Shown here: positions 45,636 to 55,281 of the stretch, in pieces | How positions within the stretch are numbered: position 1 is the stretch's first letter | Layout of the letters: every line of letters starts with the position of its first letter | From: Moniliophthora roreri | Lineage: Eukaryota > Basidiomycota > Agaricomycetes > Agaricales > Marasmiaceae | Length of the DNA: 64,000 bases | Direction: 5' to 3' | Assembly: GCA_001466705.2 (NCBI GenBank) | Contig: LATX02000210.1 | Location: 248,001-312,000 of the forward strand | Notes under the pieces: generated by a model | Databases searched by the model: none | Told to the model about the DNA's origin: nothing | Seen by the model: the letters and a program-made list of their open reading frames with translations, nothing else | Made by a program: the position numbers and the translations under genes

Positions 45636-46749
45636 ATGGATGACAAGGGGAAACCCATTCTTCGAGACGGTTCGTTTACAGCCCGGGAAATCCAGCCTGA
45701 TGAAGTTGAAAAGGTCTCGGAGATAATGACATCCGCCTTTTTGGACGATAGAAACATATGCTGGATATCCGGAATGGTTACTGTGCGTCTTTTTTAATAT
45801 CTTTATTTCCGCCCCTTCTGACCCTTTGTAGCCACCACTCTCAACTGACTCCCCAGATGGAAGGGATTTTATTCTATTTTTTCGGATGTTCATCGTTTCA
45901 ACCTTATTGGGCAACGGAAGAACCGTTATTGCCGTCAAACGCACAGATGATGGTAAAGAGGATATTGGTGGTGTGGCGGCATGGTATCCGCCGGGAAAAA
46001 GGTTGGAAGTGTGGAATCCACGGAAAATGCGTAAAGCGGGAATGTACAAACTCATGAAAAGATGGGGGGTGCCTGCATTACTTGTAAGTCCGTCGTGCTC
46101 AGAATACTCGTATGGTGAGGTCAGTTAACGAACTTGGACAGCGAGGTCTTCATATGATGGAGTGTGCGGAAGTCGCCACTAAGCAAGCCTTCAAGGAAAG
46201 ATCAAAGATTGTGGGTCACACTCTCAAACCTCTAGATTCGTGGTACTTGCAGGCTATCATGACAACGAAAGTACACGAAGGAAAAGGTACCTTCTCATTG
46301 ACTATACTACATGTCCGGTACTCATGCAACGACAGGGTTGATGTCTCTTCTCCAACGAGAAGGCTTTGCTCACGCAATAAAAGTGGCCAAGTTGACGAGT
46401 ACGGAGGTGAAACCCATTTGTTTAGAGGCTTCTTCAGAACGGGCTCGAGACAGGTATGCGCATCTGGTATATCAAGTAAGTGTGCACTCTGTTAATATTG
46501 TATGTTACTAATATATATCCTCCTAGTTCGCACCCAATCAGCCTATTGTCCTCGGGCAGGGCAAGGTTAATGCGAATGGATTGAAGACTTCTTCTCCAGA
46601 AGAAGCAACAGGGATCAGATTATACGCCATGATCAACGTACGTGGTCTGTCTTCATACGTATTCGACGTTCATTAGCTAATTAAATTGTTAGTGGGACCC
46701 CGATCCAGAACATGGATGCTATAATCCGAGGAATGATAGTACAAAGTAA
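45636..46749 (+). CDS. GNAT-family N-acetyltransferase
   Basis: Transfers an acetyl group from acetyl-CoA to an amine; substrate unknown. From ATG 45636: MDDKGKPILRDGSFTAREIQ, then PDEVEKVSEIMTSAFLDD typical for the first helix. A second exon starts in front of FFRMFIVSTLLGNGRTVIAVKRTDD with GGVAAWYPPGKRLEVW, the central strands. Later exons carry SWYLQAIMTTKVHEGKG and GLMSLLQREGFAHA, where GNAT proteins normally have the acetyl-CoA-binding Q/R-x-x-G-x-G/A and helix, and KPICLEASSERARDRY, the usual I-x-L-E-A-S strand. It ends DPDPEHGCYNPRNDSTK at 46749. Five or so introns. Confidence 0.75.
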
Positions 46750-47226
46750 TCGTTTTGGCGGAGCATAACTTCGGAGGTGGAGCTCTTGGACGGAAAGATA
46801 TACCTGCGATCCCGTGTTATCCCTACGCTGTCAAGTTTTTGACTATTGTCTTGCTCTTATTCTATTGCTCCTTCGCTACAAGTGACCACCGCCATGGCCC
46901 AGTTCGAACGAGGTGTTCTCAAAATATTCACGGTAGGTGTATGGTAATTCAACAACTCCACTTGCTCTGGCGAAAGATCGTCCAGACAACCAAACACCAC
47001 ATAGAACCGAATTCTCCCCAGATCCAATATCGAAGCTCAGAAGCCGCGTTGCGGTCAGCTCGGTGACTTTATTGACGCAATTCGCCTCTCTTTGGCGCAA
47101 GACTGGGGGGTGTCGCATCGGGTTTATTTCGGTCTACACGTCTATCATCGTGGAGATGACAATGGTGTTCGGCCTCGTATAAAAGGATTTTTTTGGCGCA
47201 TAGGTTCTCTCAAAAGCCTTGAGAAC
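46750..47226. other. Intergenic region with AA8 promoter
   Basis: No gene supported. The right end carries a good TATA box (see next entry). Confidence 0.4.
47178..47185 (+). promoter_or_regulatory. TATA box of the AA8 cytochrome gene
   Basis: TATAAAAG 42-49 bases upstream of the ATG at 47227. Confidence 0.5.
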
Positions 47227-48122
47227 ATGCAGTTGCGTAAACCTCTCCTCGCCTTGGTGCCATTCCTAGCCACAGGTGAATCCAATTTCCCGCAACCTAC
47301 AATTCCGACTCCGTCTGACCTTTTCCCCTAGTTCTCTCCCAGACAGCCGAGCCCTACACTGACCCCGATAATGGAATAACATTCTACGGTCTCACAGAAG
47401 TGGTACACCAGGTTACCTACGGCTACGTCTTTCCTCCTGACGAAACAGCCACTGAATTCATCGGTGAGATTGTCGCACCTGTCGAGGCGGGGTGGATAGG
47501 TATATCTCCTGGTGGTGCTATGATCAACAATCTTTTGGTTGTCGGATACTCTGATGGAGAGAACGTTGTCGGTTCCACGAGGTTTGCCAAGTGAGTCTCG
47601 TGTTCCTTGTTGATACTGGAAAGTTGGTCTCTGACGCTACCGGATAGGGCATATACACCGCCCGAGTGAGCGAATTCGTAGATGTACCATGCCAAGTACC
47701 AGGTGTTCATAGGCATCACTATCTAGGATTCTTACGGGCACAACACTGACGAGCCTTGCTTCAACAACTGTCAATGAGACACACTGGAAATGGGTGTTCA
47801 GATGCGAGAACTGTACCTGTAAGTAACCGTTATGCACTGCGTGTAGTGAGACTAATGTGGTCCGTTCGTAGCATGGGAAGGTGGCTCCATCGATACGAGC
47901 TCGACAGGAGTTCCAGCCTGGGCCTTTGGTGACATTGCGCCCAGTGATCCTACTGACCCAGCTAGCGAGCTGACCCAACACTCTGATTGTAAGTCGTCCA
48001 CCTTCGTCAAAGAATGCACCGAAATAAATACACCTCCATCAGTTGGCTTCTTCGGCATCGACTTTTCTGAAGCACATGCCTCGGCTGAAGACTATGAGAG
48101 GTGGATCGCAAAAACATCTTAG
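47227..48122 (+). CDS. Free-standing cellobiose-dehydrogenase-type cytochrome domain (AA8)
   Basis: Six exons (47227-47275, 47332-47590, 47648-47665, 47727-47818, 47872-47988, 48043-48122) encode 204 aa, secreted through MQLRKPLLALVPFLATVLS. The domain reads YTDPDNGITFYGL, GWIGISPGGAMINNLLVVGY with the heme-ligand-type Met, and NETHWKWVFRCENCTSW with the heme-ligand-type His and the conserved Cys pair. Exon 3 has only 18 bases. There is no GMC dehydrogenase or carbohydrate-binding module behind it, so the protein is a lone cytochrome b. Such proteins could pass electrons to lytic polysaccharide monooxygenases or metals in the culture fluid; that role is inference. Confidence 0.85.
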
Positions 48123-48329
48123 GCGGTATTGTACATTTGTGCTAGATCCAGAACTTGTCATGGAGTATATTCAAATTCACGAATAAGCCAATCTCGCGAC
48201 TGAAATTATAACGGGGATAACGCTGAATACTCGAGCATGAGAAACAGGCACATACCGCGAAGTAAAGAGAGGGAAGTAGAGTGTAGGTTTGCTCGTCGCA
48301 ATGGTATATTATTTTTGTCGACATGACCA

Positions 48330-49446
48330 TTACATATCTCCCTTCTTGTACTTCTCAACTTCAGTGAGATACTGCTCGAGTGCCGCACGGAATCGCTGTT
48401 TGTAAGGCTAGGAAAAGACGATGTTAGCCGATCGTAGGGAGAGCCCGTCCTCGTTCGTCGACCAGACGGCCTTAGAGTGGTACGGTGAAGCAGAGAGGAC
48501 TCACCTCCTTCTCGCCATCCGAAAGTTTCTTCCACTGGTTCCCAGCCAATTTGGAGGCTTCCGTCACGTTGATATCAGGGTTCTGCGCGCGGAATTCTAT
48601 GCAGTATCTGGTAAAGAGGTACTTTTGAGTTCACAAGAATTAGAAAACATAACGCTCGACTCACGCTAGGAATGGACCTGGGGGCCTCTTGGGGTAGCCA
48701 TGAGGTTGTGAAGGAGCGGGTTTGCCCTTGGCTTTACACTTCTTCTTGATCTCCGCAAACGCTCCTTCAGGGAGGTTCATATACCACTTCTTGTAGTCCT
48801 TCCGCCACTGTTCCATAGCGCCCTGGTGCCTCTCTCGGTAAGCCTATACGAACGAAATTAGACACATGATGACAGGCTAGCATGGTAAGGGACAGTAAAG
48901 CTTGCCTGTTTGCCAGACTCGGGAAGTTCATGCCAAAGTGCAGCTTGGGTCTTGAGGATCTGTGCCATATCGACAATACTCTTGTTCTTCAGGTCGAGTC
49001 CGCTGAATTTGTCGTGGAGAAACATCCCGTAGGCAGTACCAGGACGCTTGGGAGGTTTGAGAAGTTGCTTATCGACTGTGCAGAGATTCTAGGTGTCAGA
49101 TAATAGCAGATTACACCTCAGAGATATGATACGCACACTTGGGTCTGACATCCTTCTTCTTCGCGACGCGTTTTTTGGCAAGTGTCCTTTTGGCAGGTGT
49201 CTTTTTGGCAGGTTTCTTCTTCGCGACAGTTTTTTTGACTGGCTTCTTGACTGCGGTCTTCTTTGCAGCAGGTTTCTTCGCGGTTGATTGAGTAGCAGTG
49301 GGAAGTAAGACACGGGGCGTAGCGAAATAGGAGCGAGATAAGGAGGTGGAATTGAGAGTTGTGTGACGAACAAACGCGGCTGAAGAGCTGCGAATAAGGC
49401 TGAGAGCCGACCTGGAGGCCAGGCGGGCAGCAAGTGAAGAGAACAT
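48330..49446 (-). CDS. Mitochondrial HMG-box DNA-binding protein with Lys/Ala-rich linker
   Basis: Exon 1 from ATG 49446 gives a mitochondrial-type presequence (MFSSLAARLASRSALSLIRS), then a histone-H1-like stretch of AKK/VKK/PAKK repeats. Later exons hold two HMG-box-like units: LLKPPKRPGTAYGMFLHD...AYRERHQGAMEQWRKDYKKW, and YPKRPPGPFLA..RYCIEFRAQNPDINVTEASKLAGNQWKKL ending PYKQRFRAALEQYLTEVEKY. Two boxes after a presequence is the plan of Abf2/TFAM, which coat and bend mitochondrial DNA. The long basic linker is absent from Abf2. The function as an mtDNA packaging factor is inferred from this architecture. Confidence 0.85.
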
Positions 49447-49594
49447 GGTCGTATAGAATTATGAAACAATTAGGGTCGCAAAATCAAGCAGCACAACACC
49501 GATAAATATACAGCAACATACACGACACGTGATGTTCCATCGCGTAGCGTCACGTTACCACCAGCTCTGCAGCTGCAGCTTCTCATTGGCAGCC

Positions 49595-50500
49595 ATGCAG
49601 CTGGAATTCGATCCATCGACGCTTCCTCTGGCTCAGTTAGAATCTCTCAGATTCAAAGCAAACCAAATCATTGAATCTATACAAATCCTTCAACGGACTG
49701 TAGATGGTCACCCATCAGCAATGCCAGCATGGCCCGACATCTTGTCGAAATACAACATTCTACTCTCACAAACCCACAACTTTTCCACATCCCTATCATC
49801 TTCGTTTGCTAGTCAGCAGCAGCACCAGCAGATAAATAGCATCGCTACTCAGCAGCCGCAGCAAAATCCATACGAAAAGATTGTGTTGCATCCACGAGTA
49901 CCCATGACGGATAGCCAGTTGGACACGGAAATCATTCCCCTGTTGCGGAACCAGCAGACTTTGGACGTCTTGAACACGGAGAACATGACTGTACGGCGAC
50001 TCTCGGAGCATATGGTCACTCGTGGTTCGTTGGGTGTGTTGAGTGGATTGCCTCCGCCTCCACCACCACAAAGGGCACCTACGAGCTTCGCACAATCCAG
50101 GAAGAAGCCAGAGTATGAAGATGTTCTGGCTGAATGTGCAGAGATCCGTGGTGATCATGACCGGCGGGCAGACAGAGCTGTCAGAGCAGTAGCGTTGTTA
50201 CGAGAAAAGTTTGATTGGAAACCCCGAGTCGCGGTGGAGGTTGAGGAACCAGAAGAGCTGGATTGGGATCCGAGGCTTGGCTCTGGTCATCGAGATGGAC
50301 CGATGAATCCCGCTGACGAAGATCATGATGTGGATATTGAATCGGCAGACGGAGAAGACGGTAGCGACGAGGACGAAGTTGAAGGACATTTGGTCGATTC
50401 GACTGAGACACCAATGGCAGATCTGTCATCAGGACACGTAGCAGCTTCCTCTGGACTTGGTGGCGAGATGGACCTGAACATGGACGTGAACATGGGCTAG
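49595..50500 (+). CDS. MED8: Mediator complex subunit 8
   Basis: Head-module subunit of the RNA polymerase II Mediator. A single-exon frame; the ATG at 49595 (MQLEFDPSTLPLAQLESLRF) is preferred over the one at 49529 because the Med8 domain begins here, with KANQIIESIQILQRTV, SAMPAWPDILSKYNILLSQ and a Gln-rich insert. The middle reads KIVLHPRVPMTDSQLD and PLLRNQQTLDVLNTEN, both typical of fungal Med8. The C-terminus is acidic (DEDHDVDIESADGEDGSDED). It is divergent from the HMG-box gene with less than 150 bases between start codons, so the two probably share a promoter. Confidence 0.88.
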   Translation: MQLEFDPSTLPLAQLESLRFKANQIIESIQILQRTVDGHPSAMPAWPDILSKYNILLSQTHNFSTSLSSSFASQQQHQQINSIATQQPQQNPYEKIVLHPRVPMTDSQLDTEIIPLLRNQQTLDVLNTENMTVRRLSEHMVTRGSLGVLSGLPPPPPPQRAPTSFAQSRKKPEYEDVLAECAEIRGDHDRRADRAVRAVALLREKFDWKPRVAVEVEEPEELDWDPRLGSGHRDGPMNPADEDHDVDIESADGEDGSDEDEVEGHLVDSTETPMADLSSGHVAASSGLGGEMDLNMDVNMG

Positions 50501-50877
50501 TATTTTGACACCAATGAATTGAATATGTACTGGGGGCACTGGATCGATATTTCTTTACTCGCTTCACGTCATTAAACGCGTCAGACCGTCAACTTGGACA
50601 GGAATTCTTGAAAAAAATCTTCTGACAAGTCGTTTAATCGCTATCGATGATAGCTAGCTGCCAGAAAGGGACGCTGCCAGAGCAAAGGATCGTCGACGGT
50701 CGTGGAGCGATGACCCGTCCCAGTGTCCAGAAGAGCCTGTCGGCGATTCGACGCGTCGCCCATATCTGGCAATCTCGACACGGCTTATAAAATCCTGCAA
50801 CTCGCAAGAGTTTGCCCCAGCATCTCTTGCTTTCTTACCACCACCATCTCGACTCTCCTTTGCAGTATATTCCACCC

Positions 50878-53800
50878 ATGAGGCCCTCAGAGAGCCTCAT
50901 ATCGACGTTCTTTTTCCTCTTACTCTCCTCATTATCCTTCCTCGTACCCTCTGCCGACGCTCTTCGTCATCGTCATGTCTCCAAACCGGAACACGCCATT
51001 GTCGTCGCTCGCCAGTACCACCCTCGCACCCTAGTATCTCGCGACTTGATCAATTCCTGTATCAGTCTTGACGCTGATCTCAACGTTTTACCTCCTTCTG
51101 TCAAGGCGCTCCTCGTTGGTCAAGCAGAGGTCTGTCTTTGTCTCAAGGTACGCTCGTCGTCGTCATCCATCTTCCCCTGATTTTCGTCTGATAGCTAATC
51201 ATGCCAATATCGCCCAGGATCTGGACATTTTCCTCGATGCCAAAGTCAAAGGTTTGGGTGTCCTCGGTAATTTGATCAATGTCCCAGGACTCAGGGTTTT
51301 GTTGAACGACTTGGTTCGTCTCTCCTGTTTATCGTCCAGCATGACGCGACGCTCATTGCTATCATTTTAGCTGCACACTAAAGGCTCTCAATGCACCGTT
51401 CCATCTCATGCACATCTCGCTTGCACGAACGCCAATCCATGCCACTTTGAATGTGATGACGGTTTCACGCGAGTTGGTAATCAATGTGTATGCTCGCCAC
51501 CCAAAGAGTTGTGTAATGGTCAATGTCTCGCATCGCCCAACGTATGTGTGTCTGATTGAGGCGCATATATATTCTTGTATTGAGGTCTTTTTACAGGTTT
51601 GCGGTCCATCCCCCATCCCTCGCTACCCCAAGTCTCGTCGTGGTGAAATCACGACTTTGAAAGCTGCCCAAGAGCTCTGCCAGGGTAGACAGGTCTGCGG
51701 CGTACCATCGTCGAACTCGAAATACACTTTCGAGTGTATCGATGTAACGACGACCACGGACAGTTGTACGTGTCAATTTGTTTTTCCGGCACTATACAAA
51801 ATCTAATTATACTCGTTGATAGGTGGTGGCTGCGTGCACCCTCATCCATGGGCGAGGACGTCGGCGACCGCTGGCAAGGACTGCTCCGCTCTGTCGTCCG
51901 ACAGCGTTCTCCAGTTCAGCTGCAGGAATAGTCGCTGTGTCGTCGGCACATGTCGTCCAGGCTTCAAACCCAGTCTCACCGATGACGATGATTGTGTCAC
52001 CGTCGGCCACGTCGTCAGAGCTGTTGACAACTCGGGCCCTACAGACATCGACTTGAACACTCTCAGTCCGAATGTCGTTACCACTTCAGGCTTGGGTAAT
52101 GGCCTCAACTCTGCTGTTAACGATGCAGGTGTAGCTTTGACGCCCGCTCTCATCCGTTCAGTCGATCCCAAAGGCACCGCTCCCGCACATGCGTCGTGTT
52201 CGCCATCTCCACCAGCCCTTCCCGCAACCTCACCCAATACCATCGGCGGCCTCGTTGAGCTAGTAGCCAATCTCCTTGACCTTGGCAAAGACCTTGACGG
52301 CCTGGTTGGTTTGCTTGATTCCGACTGCAACTGTCACAATGCACCCGCTTCTCCGTCCTTCGATGATCCAGCATCGCTCGTGAAGGCTGTCATTGATCTG
52401 ACTATCAAGCTCACCGTCAAACTAGGGCTACTTCAGAGCGACCCTTCAAATGTCAGTAGTCTGGAAAGCCTTGCTCATCAGCTTCTCGATGCTTCAAAGC
52501 AGTGTCTGGACTCGACGGTACTCGAGTTGGGGCTGAAAGGCTTGATTCAACAAACCGTCGATCTCACCAACCACCTATTGGGCGGCTTGAGGCTGCTTCC
52601 TAGGGGCGTTGACGCATGTGGTTGCAAGGCAGAGCTGGTCAAGTCACTCGTCAATGGTGTCTCTTTGAGGAAGAGAGCGTACTCGTTGAGGCGTGGTGAG
52701 CCGTGCATTTATGGTGAGGCTCCTTTGCATGGCTTGAGCCTCGTCGTCGATGCAAAGGTCAATCTCAGACGCCGTGGCGATGCTGCTCCCGTGGAAGTCG
52801 ACCTTAATCCATTAGGCATCGACAGTGTAATCCGAGTCGATGCTGGTAGCCTCAATCCTACCATCAACCAGCTGGGCGAACCCGTAGCTCCCACTATCAT
52901 TCATCCCGTTGACCAGGCTAAATCATCGTGTCCCGTTTCGGCATCGCCTCCTGCTACTCCACCGACCACGCTGGATGACCTCGTTGGTCTCGTAAACCAT
53001 TTATTGGACCAGCTCCTCGGTGTTATTCATCTCGGCGATTTATTGGGTGATCAATGCGGATGCCGCGATGCTCCATCATCACCCACGGACGTTCTCGTCA
53101 AAGTTGTCGTCGATTTGGTGTTGAAACTTGATGGTAGTCCCGCGGGTTTGCAAGCTGATCCTACCGATGTTGCTGGGTTGGACAGTCGCCTGAACGAAAT
53201 CCTCACTGCCGCCAACAAGTGCTTGGGTGCCGATGATTTAGATCCATTGTTGAACAGTTTGATTCAGCAGGTCGTGGATTTGGTCAACAAGCTAATAGCT
53301 GGGCTAAAGTTGGTGCCTCCTGGCGCTGGACAGTGCGGTTGCAAATCGGATTTGGTGAGTAGTCTGGTTGGATCGTTGTTGACGAGACGTGCGGATCCAT
53401 GCATCGTTGGTGGCACAAGCAGTGGTGTAGGATATCCCAACGGGCCTGCTTCAGGTGATTCAGGTGCAAGTGCTAATTCTCCGGGCTCGGGCGTGGCAGA
53501 CCCTTCGAATGCCGTAGATGTTGACTTGAACTGCCTTGGCCTAAATGGGGACGTGATTGTAAACCTTGGAAGTGAACTCAATTCCGTACTTAATGGTCTC
53601 CTTAACCCTCTATCTGGTCCTCTCGTTCACCCCGAAGGCATCTCACCTTGCAAACCAAAGTCTTCCACCGGTGTTCCGCCGGATTCGGCATCTTCTATTC
53701 CGACTTCACCGCTCACTACGGCTTCTACATCAATCTCATCACCAACATCAACATCTTCTCCTTCTACATCTTCTGGTGGCTCGAAGACAGGCACTGATAG

Positions 53801-54734
53801 CGGCGCAGATGGTTCGGTTGTGGTAGACTTGAAATGCCTCGGTCTTGGTGGCAGCGAAGGCGAGAACGAGATTGTCACCGATTTGAAGTCATTGAATACC
53901 GTCCTGAATAGCCTGCTCGATCCTCTCAAACCTGTCCTCACTCCATTGGTTCACCCCGGAAGAGTGGAGCCTTGTATAAAGCCAGCAGCTCCGGGATCTG
54001 GTCCCTCATCCACTCCAACAATGCCGACATCTTCCTCCATACCTGGGAACGTCAGTAACGGTCAATGCGAAGCATGCAAAGGATCATCTCCTGCTGCTGC
54101 TGCTGATCCGTCGAAACCGGTTCTCGTTGATCTGAACCCCATCATCGATTTGAAAGCAACCGTGGATGCAGGTCCTCAGCTCAACACCCTGCTCAACAAC
54201 CTTTTGGATCCGTTGCTCAGCCCAATAGTCCAACTTGATGATTCTCGTTCTGGTCCAACCTCTTCGCCTTCCGGTTCCCTCGTCTCACCCGCTCTAGTCG
54301 CAAACCTGCATACTGTTTTGAGCTTGAGTTCTACTATGGCAGACACAGCCAAGGAGCTCTACTCGTCTTGCGGATGCGGAAGTGACCCGACTTCCCCGGT
54401 TCTTGCGGTTGTTGCATTGACAGCGAAGCTGGAGGACCACCTACAAGTGATGAAGACCGATCCCACCGTAACCTCCGTCTCCGTCGTTCTCGAACTTGTC
54501 CATGGGCTACTTGCAGCCTCGAAGGCATGTTCAGAAGCACCTAGTCTGACGCCGAATATTGTGGCATCCGTCAGCGCGATGATCGGCAACTGCAACCACC
54601 TCACGGCGTCGCTGGGTTCGTTGTTGGAAGCTTTGAAGGCGTGCGGGTGTTCAAAGGACTTGGCCGCGTCGCTTTCTACGTCAGCGTCCGGTTCCGTCGC
54701 AAGGTCAAAGATGCTTAGGAAGAGACACAACTGA
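50878..54734 (+). CDS. priA-like: Large PriA-like secreted protein with repeated Leu-rich modules
   Basis: From ATG 50878 a signal peptide (FFFLLLSSLSFLVPSADA) and small exons lead through Cys-rich PriA-type segments (HAHLACTNANPCHFECDDGF, CVCSPPKELCNGQC, CGPSPIPRYPKSRRG, GRQVCGVPSSNSKYTFECID) into a last exon beginning near 51825 with GGCVHPHPW, CSALSSDSVLQFSC and RCVVGTCRPGFKPS. This is the PriA signature known from Lentinula fruit bodies. Unusually, about 900 further residues follow: five repeats of a VDLNxLG...LNxLLxPL..HP module and two full plus one partial copies of a ~150-aa helical module with paired Cys (ACGC, NCHNA). Ser/Thr/Pro linkers separate them. A secreted, disulfide-rich cell-surface protein; biochemical role unknown. 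Confidence 0.75.
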
Positions 54735-55281
54735 ACTTGTTCGGACGATGTGAATGCTTGATACGAGGAATCACTTTGGCTTCATTTTTAGGACTTGATT
54801 TGCTTGAATCGTTGTCCAACGAATCGCAAGCTCCTTTCTTCGCTCCTGTTTCTTTCGCTTTCAATTTGTATGTCGTAGGCGCTTTCGGTCGTTATCTCGC
54901 ACGTTCCTTGTGATTTCGGACTTGTATCCCCGATAGATGTAGTTGGTACGTACTTTATCTGACCTTCAAAGGTTTTCTGTAGTTCCATGTAATCTCATTG
55001 AGTTTCTGTCATCATTTCGAATCGAGGCCAATGTTCTCGGCCAGAGTTACGCGCGCGGTGAGCATTTGAACATTATCGGACCCGAGAGATGCAGTAATTC
55101 GGCTACACACGAAGCGTGCGTCGCAAATGTAGCATACAAAAATGATTACTCGTGCATAAAACTTTAGAATGTTCCTGAACTACCATGCATCATGTACCCA
55201 CAAATAAAGACAATTATATGTAATATCCATCATGCGACTTTCAATAACGATCGGTGAAAACCCAAAGACAGGGGACTCGTA
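54735..55281. other. Intergenic region between convergent genes
   Basis: Two convergent 3' ends. No supported gene or repeat. Confidence 0.4.

Noticed and set aside
49089..49469. An Arg-rich minus-strand frame next to the HMG-box exon
   Set aside because: It is the same exon in another frame; the Lys/Ala repeat read out of frame yields the Arg/His/Leu pattern.
50181..50567. Minus-strand frame antisense to MED8
   Set aside because: Arises from the acidic and Pro-rich codon pattern of MED8; no homology of its own.
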